Below are positions 50,018 through 62,000 of a stretch of DNA of 64,000 bases, one piece after another; position 1 is the first letter of the stretch, and each line of letters starts with the position of its first letter. A program made the translations under genes and the position numbers. The notes under the pieces are model-generated. The model worked only from the letters and a program-made list of their open reading frames with translations. It made no database searches and had not been told where the DNA came from. The DNA is taken from the NCBI RefSeq assembly GCF_003590095.1, contig NC_039488.1, forward strand, positions 9,734,001-9,798,000. Direction: 5' to 3'. The stretch comes from Trichoplusia ni. Lineage: Eukaryota; Arthropoda; Insecta; Lepidoptera; Noctuidae.

Positions 50018-53000
50018 CTTGAATAAAAGGTTAGTATTAAATGTAAATTGTATTGACGTATGTATAAAGCCCATGAGCGTTGGTGAGTCTGCGCGGGTAC
50101 CTGCAGGTCGGCGATGCGCGCGCGGTAGGCGGCCGCGTCGTCGGGCTCGAGCGGCGGCGGCTCGTGCGCGTCGGGCTGCGCGGCGAGCAGCTCGTCCCGC
50201 GCCGCTCGCAGCTGCTCGTTGTCGGCGGAGGCCACGCCCAGCCGCTCGCGCAGCACTTTGATCTCTTCGTTCAGTCCCGCCATCACTCGCAGGATATTCG
50301 CGTACTCCACTCCCGCTTTGCTCTGAATCAAATATCGTAATTTTATCTTGATTTATTTTACGCCTACATAACTAATGTATTATTCTTTAGTTAACTTTAA
50401 CAGCAGCAGTATGATCTATACACCTGCATAAGGTAATCTATTGAAGTCTGTTTTAGAATCTATTGTAGTGTTACGTTTAGTTATTGTTAATGTATGTCAT
50501 TTTTTTTTTAAGAAATAAATCGAATACCTATTTATTCTATCCTCATAATTATTTCCAATTATATGCTAAGCAGACACCAAGTGCCTAGTCATTGTTTTTC
50601 TTCCTAAGGTTTAAGAATTAACTCAGACAGGTTTCTTAAAAAACATAAAAAGAACTGCATCAATCAAGTTAATTAACAACGATACGCACAGTTAACCATA
50701 GCAATTTCTTCATCTAAAACGATATCATGAATAGTTCCCAAACCAGATTTCATCATAAAATTATAAATTGTTGCACAGAGTTCCTTGATGGTATTGAATG
50801 ATAACATTTCCCGATAATCAAGTAACAGGAGCAATGGAAGGCGAGAGGGAGGAGCGAGAGGGAGACCCGCCCCCCGCCCCTCCGCCTGACTCACCGCAGA
50901 CGCGCAATAAAGAACAAAGCATCACACGAACTACCGCGCCGTGAAATTGTGCATTAACATACATAATAACACGCTCGTATCGAACCTCCCTTTGCTTAGG
51001 TATTAAGATTTTTATTAAAAATATTTTGATCTCAATTGTTGTTTTACTTGTAATAATCCCAATATCCTTTACTAGAGTGATGTGATGAATCACTTGACAA
51101 ATACGCAAGATACACATCTGACCTAGTTGCAGTCAAAATTTGAGTACAAAGGCTGAATTAATCGCGTTATCAGGGTTGTTTACAGACCACCTGAGTAATA
51201 AAGTTTAAAAAACCACATTTCATGATGAATACGCACTTTGGGGATAGATATCGAAAGCGATATTACCTGTAGAACAAAGTTAACTGCAAATATGATTAGT
51301 GCAAACTTAAGCTTTTCTTACCCAGGCTAAATTTAATATCAAGTTATTTTACAAACATTAGTATAAGAAGAAATACCGGAAAATGTGAAGGTAACATAAA
51401 TCAAAAGGCATAAAAATGCTCAATATACAAGTAAATGTAATAAAACATATCTTTGAAATAGCCCGAAGTCTTCAGACACAAGTATACATGCAACAGATTT
51501 TCGTTCCAAGCCGAGGTCTTTGGGTCTGACTAAACGATGATTCATGCTAATGGTTCGAGGCCGAAGCGAGTTTCAAACTAGCACGGTTTGTTTCACAATA
51601 CTAAATACTTTTTGCAATGCATAAATTGCATTATGATCTGCTGCATATGGTATGAAACTGAATGAATAAAGTGGTCTACCCATGTAGGATCTACTAAAGA
51701 ATTCTGAATATTTGAAAACGTATTAATTAAATGTAGCACTGTGGTTTTAAAAGTCCCATTGTCCATTTAAGCCTCACAATTAAGGCAACCTGTTCACAAA
51801 TAATTCCTTTTTGAGACCCATAAGGAAATCGAAATGTTGTTAGCCTTATCTCATGTCTTTGATATTTTTCAGTGTTCTATAATATCAAGATAAATGAAAG
51901 GCAATGTGCATACCTTGTTAGATGAATGCTTTATACATCAGCCATATTAAATACCGCATTTTTTTACGTGAGTTGTTGTAAGCGATGCTACTATCATAGT
52001 CTACTACTATAACACCAGCCATGAGCTAAACTTCACAGAATTCAGCACTAGTAATTGATATAAAGAATCTACTGTAAAAATTACCTAATTTAAACTACTA
52101 TAAAAATTGAGCTTTTACTGGGTATATAAGGTATACAGATAGTACCATTTTTTTTCACCTCAGCCAAAACATAGCTTTATATAGACTTAGATTTAGGGTA
52201 AACCATAATTGTTACGTTTGATAAATCAAAAAGACACTGAACATAAGATTTAACATAAAGGAGGAGGTCATGACTTTTTGCTAAAACCCATACAACAGGA
52301 TTAAATAATAAACTATCCAATATTTTCGGTCGAAACTAGGATTAGATTTGATAAGATGACTTGATATTTAAATGATAGAAAGCCATATTAAAAAACGACG
52401 CTGTGACGAGTCATTCTCAAGTGGATTTAGAGCCAAATAGAACGTGGCTTAGCATATATTTAACATGGCTAATTATGAATCGCAATTGTAGAAAGCTAAG
52501 TACTTACAGGTGACTCTTCTCTAGTGCTGGGTTCACTGTAGGTGGAGTTAGCGTTGTTGTCAGGGCGTAGTTCACCGTCCAAAGGGCTCGAAGACTCTTC
52601 GTGTCCAGGGTCTAAGGACATCATAGAAAATTACAGTCTGTCTAAAACGAAGAAGGACCAGACTTTCTAGAAATCATTATATGATCATTTATTCAGATCA
52701 TTACTTACGTAATCCAGGATCCTTTACGCTTTTACAGATAAACTAGTGGATCTTAGTTTATTAGGGGACAGTTTAAGCTTCTTTTGCCGCAATAGCCTAT
52801 CCATAGACGAGCGAAGGTACTAGCTGACAAGAATAACCTGTTGCTTTACGTTCGCTCTGTAGGATATATCTTGTCATTGTTAACCACAAGCCTCATCAGA
52901 GGTCTTAAGCAGGGACCGGCCGGATACTCATTGAAAGGGTTTTTGAAGGGGTTTTTTTAAGCGCTTCAAGAAAAAACCCTATGACATATGTTACACCTTC

Positions 53001-56000
53001 GAACGGATTACTGGAACCCTGTTCTGAACAGGTTACCCTTTCACTACCCTGTAACACTGTAACAGGGTAACCCACTCCAACCTAAGACAGTGTAATATGC
53101 ACTCTTTATCATAGACATTAGTTTGAAAATAGTATAACCACGAGCGCACGTGACATCTTACCGCCCAGCGGCGACATTGTTGCATTTACCGAGCGACTTG
53201 TAAACATGGAATAAAAATCATTGTGGATATGATCTTACAGTTTAATTTGCTTGTCGCACATTTCAAACGTTGTGATATATATTTTTCGTGTATATACTTG
53301 TAGACCAGGGTCGATAATTTTTAAAACCAAAAAAAATAATAGTAGGATGAAACCCATTAGAAAAGGAGGGAAATATTATAAATATGAAAGGAAAAATAAT
53401 TTACGGGCGATCTGAGGTCGGGAAGGGGGTGGGAGTGACGTTTGAAGAGTAAAAAAGGGTTTTTCTCGATTTCCGGCAAAACTAAAATTCGCATCGAAAA
53501 AAGTCAAATGGCAAAGTTGTAGGTAATAAAAACTTTTGTGTTTACATTTTTTTCACATAACCTCAAAATTTATGTGAAAAATCCAAAAAACCAAGATTGT
53601 GGTTTTTTATTTTTATCCTTTACAAAAATTTATTTTTGTAACGAAATTTGGTGAAAACTTACTTTTTTGTGTCCCAAATACGCTGTAATTTATTTGATTA
53701 AAAATATTTATTTTTTCACCTTATTTTGAATTAATATAAAAAAAAACACTCTAATTTTCAATCGAAAATTCACCCGTCAAATCTTCTCAGAAAATGCAAA
53801 AAATGAAAATAAAACTTGTATTCGATTTTTTTTTAAATTATTATAAATAATTTCATCTAAAAAATTTGATCTCATTTTGTGTTCAATAGACCAATAACCG
53901 AGGAAGGTTTTAGGCTAGGTATATCAAATTACGCTGCAACTAATAGGAGCGAAGATTTAATGGAAAATGTGGCAAATACGGGGAAAAATATTAATCTTCG
54001 AGGGCTTTCGTTCAAAAATTCCTAACTTATATCTTCTAACCACGCGGACGAAGTCGCGGGCAACAGCTAGTTACCTATATGGCTGGTTTTCTTATCATGC
54101 TGACATGACGCGACGTTTCGCGCGTAGGTAGTTTGTCCGAGAGGCGCGAGTCGCGGCGCGACGCGTCGGCGATAGAAGAAAACCAGCTGTAGTCTTAGTA
54201 AAGCAATGAGGGGCCGCTAGGGTGCAAGTATGCAGCTCAAGTTTAGTGGGTAATTCAGGGTAACACGAATAAAAGCCTTTCATGAAGGTAACCACTTCAA
54301 AGGGTTAAGTTATTGAAGGGGTTAACCCCTTCACGTGGTTACCATAATGAAGGTGTTAACCATTTCGCTGGGTTTCGAGGATGTAACTCGAACAAAAGGT
54401 AACACTGCGATATGAGTTACCCCGTGTACGGGTTACCCTGTCAAACGGCTTAACTCTAAAGTGGGGTTGTCCGGTCCCTGGTCTTAAGTGGTTTAAAGCC
54501 AAAGTTGTAAACCGAAAATGAAAAGAGGAAGAGAAGAATAATAATTGACAACCAGTATATACACATAATATCTGCTACATGCTCCTTGTCTTTATGTAGG
54601 AGTCCATGCATCGAATAGTCTATGCATCTGTCATGAAAAGACTTTCTGCGTCACGACAAAGTAGCAGATAGACTAAAATCCACGTAAGCCAAATCTGTCT
54701 TGGCCTCTGTTTCTAAATTAAACACCTAATGAGTTAAACCCACGCCCAGAGAACGTTGAGTACTTCGAATTCGCACCAACCAAAAAAGACTCCAGGTCCC
54801 TTCTACAGGTTTGACAATTGGCGTAGGCTCGCTAGTCTGCGCGAATCCGCCAAAAAATTATAATTTGGCCTGCCGTTAGTTCTTTGGATATTACATGATT
54901 ATAGTAGTACAATATATAAATATATAGATGTACCATGGTTAAGGCGCGACTGCTTCTCATCGTCAGTACATGAGTCGGGCTCACCAGTCTTTTCCTCGGC
55001 GCTCACACCCTCGTCACCCTCTTCAGCATGCTGCTTTTCTGGAATAAAAATCAATTATACTGTTTAGCTTTGTGAGTAGGTCAACATTTGTAAAGTTGCC
55101 AGTTGGTAAAAATGTATATAGGTTATTAAAAACCTTACAAAATCTGCTGCCTTAATAATCTTTAAGGTGTTTTTACAACATTCAATGTAAGTTATACTAA
55201 TTCATAAAAGTGCGTAAATTTGTATCTATATACTAATATATATATATATATACTAATATATAAAGCTGAAGAGTTTGTTTGTTTGTTTGAACGCGCTAAT
55301 CTCAGGATCTACTGGTCCAAATCGAAGAATTCTTTTTGTGTTGAATAGACCAATCATCGAGGAAGGTTATAGGCTATATATCATCACGCTGCGACTAATA
55401 GCAGCGAAGATACAATGGAAAAGGTGAAAAAAATTGGATAGGTATAAATCATAACCTATATCTTCTAACCACGCGGACAAAGTCGCGAGTTAGCACAGCA
55501 CAGCTAGTTTTATATAAAAAATAATCACTCACCTTTGCTTTCTGAATTATAAATATTATTCTTCTTTAATATTAATTCGAACTCCTTCGCAGATTTGCCT
55601 TCGGCCGATATTGCTTTAATGCCCACCTGAACAAACAAAATCAAGTTTTACAACGAAAAGTTAAACAAGCGACTATAAGACATGAGGACCTCATAACAAG
55701 TCTCTACGTTTTGAGAGGCGTAAAACTTTTACCGACTGCCATTTGTTGCTCAAGTTTTTTCGGTTTTTCATAAGTCCTTTTGCGAAAGCAAATTAAATCA
55801 AGTGAATAACACGATACCCAATTGTGTTTTCAATTGAAATCTCAACGTATAGCAATAAGTTTGTGATGTACGTGCGGTATATAGTCGTGTACCTTGTTGA
55901 GCAGCTGTTGCGGCAGCAGCAGCTTGATGTAGTCGGGCAGCGCCCTGACGGCGTCCTCCAGCGAGCCGCTGCGCTTGGCCTCCTGCAGCTTGTTGCTGTC

Positions 56001-59000
56001 CGTGCTCAACACCAACATCTTCGCTTCGCCGTTTTGTACTGTATACTGCAATAATAATAACAACAGACAGAACAATTACTATTAATTACTAAAGCGTAGG
56101 TTGGACTACCTCTATTTAGAAACTAAAATCTTACTTAATTTTAAAGACGTTTACATTGTGAAGTGCTAATAAAGTATTGCATTTCTACTGAGTGATTGTA
56201 ATCTCAGTTCGATACAAATTGGTCAAATATTGTCTAAACGAAATATTTATGTAAACTGTGATTTTGTCAGCTGATCGGGTCTTTTCTACACAAATGGACA
56301 AACAACTCTTCAAAGCATTACTAATAAAATTTTTAAATAATAAAGCAGTAGTAACACAACATACGGTAAGTGGTAGATGGTTGCGGACAGCCAGCTCGCG
56401 CTCCTCTGCGGCTGCGATGGCCAGCCGCGCCGCGCACATCTTTCGCTCACACCGCGCTGCCAGCTTCTGTACCAAGAAACAACAAACTTATGTCAAAACA
56501 GGAAGCAAATATATTTTAATTTTAAACAGTGGTCTATGAGGGTTAATGATATTTACTAGAGAAAAGGAAATCAGAATTATTCTCTTGTGATACTGGGGAT
56601 AGTAGCACTTTGCAGCGCGTTTCCTAGACCCCAGTATTAATGAAATTAGATGCATAGCTTATACTGGTAAACTACGAAAACTTTCCTACTTCATCCCTGA
56701 CAATAGAGGTCTCACACGTAAATAGGTGGATGTGACGGTAGGAGAACGGAACCCTCAAGCACTTCTTTGATAGCGTAAGGTTACCGGGTCACCCCACTAC
56801 CTCTTCAATAGTGAAGGAAGTCCATGAGGATATCTTCGGGGTTATCAGAAAGCCGTGTGTACCTGTAGCTCGGCGAGCGCGTTGTTGGCGGTGAGTCGCA
56901 GCGCGTAGTTGTGCTGGTGCAGCGCGTTGACCTCGCGGCTGCGGCGCTCCAGCGTCTCCTCCAGCGCCAGGCGCTGCTCGTGCGCCGCGCGCAGGCTCTC
57001 CTGCGCCACCTCCTGCACGACACGTACAGGGTTAAGAGACGTCACAAAAAAGGCCAAATTTTCAACCAGCTTTGAGAAGGAGAGGTGCTCAATATTTGTT
57101 GCCTCAGAACTATGGACTGAAGAATTGTTTGAAGGCTGTATGTGTTTATTGTTAAAAAAACGTTGTCGTTTAGAATGAAAGACGAATTAATATTTAAACT
57201 TAGGGTTAGTAGGTATCTAAGAAATCGCCATTCTGAACTGTGTGCGTGCTGGTACCTGGTAGTTCCTCTTGTCGCTGAGCAGCTGCGCGACCTGGTGGTG
57301 GTCGGGCTGCTTGCCGACGGCCAGCATGGTCTCGAGCGTGTGCACGCGCATGAGCAGACGCTGCTCGCCCACGAACAGTTCCCAGGACGCGGCCGCCTCC
57401 GCGCGCGTGCGCTCCACGCACTCGCGCAGCGTGCGCAGCCGCCCCTCCAGCGACGCCTCGCGCTGGATCGCTTCCTGTGGGACACAACACATCACTTATC
57501 ACTTCAAAATACGGAAAAATTACTTGTGCGAGAAAGCGCTGCAGTTCCCTTCACGTCATTACAAGTTTTCTTATTATTTTTGGAAGTTTAATTATTAAAA
57601 ACGATTCGTTTTATATCATAACTCTATTGGCGTTATTGAAATCGCCCATAAGAAGCTTCTCAGCTCTGGTTCATGTTTCAAAGCTTTGTATGTTTTCGAA
57701 ATCTGCCAACACACTTCGAGAAAATAAAGCGAATACATCAGTACTGAATAAAAATAGAACTTCACACAATAAATTACACATTAAAACAACGCAAGAATTA
57801 TACTTATTTTGCAACATACCTGAACGAAATTATTGAGCTGATAAAGTTCCTTAAGATGCAATGGTGTGGTCATAGTGGGATTGAATGATAATTTTGCCTC
57901 CTTTCCATCCGGGTGATATAATTTGAGCAGAGCAACCACCGGTGGGAACGTGTTCTGTTGAAAAATACACAAATAATATAACATTTATGCTGATAATTTG
58001 TAAATCAATGTAAGATAAAGCCTAATCATAATCAAATCAAAGCATATCTTTTTTTTAAAGACATAATGCTGTTTTTATATTAATTAATACACAACCTAAT
58101 ATTAAACAGGGCTATAGGCTCATCTCGCGAAGTAGCTTATCAAAATCCTTTTACTTTTTAATAACTAAGCTATTTTATATTTTAGTACTTAGTTTCAGTG
58201 AAATGCATTTATAATAATAGACAGACAACAGTGCAATGCTATTATGAATTGACTGTTGACAAACAATATATTATTATCTATGTCAGCTTTTCAGTAAACA
58301 TGGACATCTGATAAATATATTGTATATTTTTAAAAATAAACACAAATCTTTCTTATACATCTTTACCTCTATAAATTATTCATATTTGCGATAGAACTGA
58401 TCATGATGATAACTAGTTTAACAACTTTGAGAAACTTGACACGATATAATAATAGGTATATTATTAGCCTAAATAGCCTTAAGCTTGAACTAAATATGTT
58501 AAAATTACTCAATACAAAGGATAAATTAATATTTTGACATAAGAATATTTACATAGGTATTTAAAACTATTACGAACTATATCACAACAGAAAATGCCAA
58601 ATAGATTTAAATTTAACACTGGTTATAGGCAAAACTAAGCCTTACACACCGAACCGTGTAATAATTATTAAAAATCAAAACAGACCATTCAAAACTTAAG
58701 ATAAAAATTAAACTATAAGATTTATTAAGGGCTTTTTATAGTAACTATCGTGAGACTGACTCATTATTATATGATGCAACGGTTACCGGAGTCTTTAATC
58801 ATGAGCAGCTAAGAAAACCGTTGCATCATTTAATAATTAATCTGAATTTCAAAAGTAAACATATAACTTTAGATAAATCACCCTTTTGCTTGCTAACAGA
58901 TTATAAAATCAAAGAGACTAACCTTTTCAGAATTGCCGGCATTCTCGACGACCGGTATGCCGAACTGCACGACGTCACCGGAGAAGACCTCGTGCGGCTC

Positions 59001-62000
59001 CTGCTCCTTCGATATAGAGCACCGGTTGTTATTGATGAACGTGCCATTACTGCTCTGATTGTCCTGCAAAACAATCGACGAACGTCACGCGTGAACAACA
59101 ACAACAAATAAAATGTTTTGTAAATACTAAGAGATCATTCTTCTCTGAACATTAGGAGAGATATCATCTGTAGTTATTGCAATCAAATCTATGATTCATT
59201 TAGTATTAGTAGCGGTGGAAGCTCGTTGAAAATTTAAATATTAGATTGAATAATCCAACGCTCTATCACAAATCTTGTTTCTGCAAATGGATATTACTCA
59301 ATTTATGTGTTTGGTTTATTACTTTATTCGAATAATCTTGTGAGCAAAGCTGGTCTTAAATTAATCAAGAAACAAAATAAATCCTAAAGCTTAGTTATTA
59401 TTATTATTCTCTCCAGACCACAACAGAACAGAAAAAGCCGCGGATGAAGAATTACATTTAAATAATAAGAAATTTCAACAGCACAGCTGGGTGCCCGTTT
59501 GTATTTAAATGAAGATGACTGAGGCTTCAAATCTGTTTCAACATTTTTTTATTTATTTAAATATATGCCGACATTTTGTTTTGAATGAGGCGACCTTGCC
59601 ATATTTCTCATTATCCTTAAATATGCTCTAAAAGGGATTGTCTCGGCCTTTGTAACATCCATCGGCCTGAACTAAATACGGTAATCGTATCATGCATTAC
59701 AATAATATAGCCGTTAAAGTGATTAAAAATGTATCATATTACTACAATCGTAGATCGGAGCTATTCCTGTTATTCTGAATGAATATACAGATAATAACTT
59801 CTGGACATATTTTTGTAAAATGGCATCTAAATTATTCTCAAAAAGACGTGTACCAACAAACATTTTATCCACAGCCTGACTTATATATACTTTCAAAAAT
59901 ACATCTTATAACAAAATGCAAATATCTCTTCAGACTTGGCCTACAGATAAATCTCTATCCTTCAACTGAAGTCATTGTCCGAAACCTTCTAAGGCACGAG
60001 CATTGAATAGCAAATCCACAAACAAACACAACCAGGCAGAAAGCCTTTTAAATCTTGTTATTAGTTAAACTGTTTAGTTAAAGTATGCATATTTCATCAA
60101 TTCTTTAACAATTTTGGTCTCAAAGATAGTAAATATTTTCTTGTAAATTAGTTCTTTTTAAATTTTGTGTGTTATGCGATACCTTTAGCCAGGTCCCCAA
60201 AATAATAGGCTAGAGAAAAAAAAAATACCACACGTTAACCCATCAAGTAAATGACCGTACCAAAAGATTCTTAAAACGTTGATATTTTTTTAATCTTAAA
60301 ATCTTTTTATTACATTTTCAACTGTCTGGTTACGTTCAATAGAAGAAATGACGGCAGAGCCTTAGTAGGATTCACAAAAATGAAATTTGCAAAAAAATCA
60401 TGTTATTTTCAAAAGCGATCTTCTTTGTTTAACCGAGTTAAGTAGTACCATTGCCAATCAAAACTAATCAAGTACGACATTATTAAGTATTATAAAATCA
60501 ATAGAATAAATCTTAATCGTGCAAATATGGTACCGACGTACTAATTTAAGAAGTAGTTATTTATTATCGCCTCTATTTTAGGAATTCACATGCTAACGAG
60601 TAAAAAAAACAATATCTAGTATGGGAACTTTTTTATATGAGAAATCGCAATTAATTCAAGGTGTGAAGTAAATTATATTCTTACTAAATCTATACTAATA
60701 TATAAAGCTGAAGAGTTTGTTTGTTTGAACGCTCTAATCTCAGGAACTACTGGTTTGATTTGAAAAATTCTTTTTGTGTTGAATAGACCATTTATCACGG
60801 AAGGCTATAACATCACGCTGCGAATAAAAGGAGCGAAGATACAATGGAAAATGTGGAAAAAACGGGGAAAATTCTAACCACGTGGACGAAGTCGCGGGCA
60901 ACAGCTAGTGAGTATATATGAGTCAAGTTTTAAAAATACATTCTTTATCTTTATATCCTCAAAAGAAGACTTTTTCCCTAAGAATCTAACGTCACGTCTT
61001 AAAGTCATATCATTATGGTTGCGGAAGCCTAATAGTGGAATAGCATCTGCAATAATATTACTAGACATAGCGGTAAGCCCAGGTGCCAGACTTCAAACCA
61101 CCCGAAGGTTTCTGACGATTCTATTATTCTTATAAATGTTCAATATATCATCTAGTTTATTTATTATGACTACATTGTGTAATATCCTCAGAGAACCACC
61201 GAAAATTATTGAGGGCGTTTTTGTTTTACGCTCAACATTAAATCCTTTTTTAGTCCAAATACTTATTACGCGGTTCTCATGTGGTACAATTAAACAATTC
61301 TTTAAACGCCATTAAACCTTATGTTCCATATTAGCGAAGTTACCTTTTTAGCACGACATTATTCTTAATAACTAACTGTTATGGCCAGTGTATGGAACGA
61401 AAGAATTCTGAAGGCGACCGTTTTACCTTGAATTTCGTACATATTTCAAATACATTTTGTAACTACTTAAAACACAAAAGTAATTGACTTTATAGTCGTT
61501 AGATAATATGAAACGAACATCTAATATAATATTACTAACATTGAACTCTGGGGTCAGTCTCAAGTTTAAAGATGTTGCTCAATTAACCACAACACTAAGG
61601 CAATAAGACATTTGCAAATAAATTATAACAACAAAATTGAATAAACCGAACGTAGAACGAACCTTGACTCAAATAAAGACGTAAATAAAATTATTAGCGT
61701 GCCACTTTAAGTAAGTACCAACACATAATATCTACCACTCTTGAAACGAGAAGCATCAATGAAGTCTAAGTTCCATCACAATGAATACATTACCCGGCTA
61801 ATACCAATTTCCTCGTTAAAAGAAACGAAGTATGTTATCGAGGTTACGATCCAGCTTAGTGTCTTCATTCTTTACAACTCATTATGGATTTTTACGACGT
61901 AACAATCAACCTTACTCGAACAATCCGAATGTTTGTTGGCAAACAACCTCTAAAACCGGAGACGCAGTTCGGTAAACGAAATTACCATGAAGACAAGCGT

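Noticed and set aside
49234..50340. Several long plus-strand frames
   Set aside because: They are antisense shadows of GC-rich SLMAP exons, rich in Ala/Arg and without motifs.
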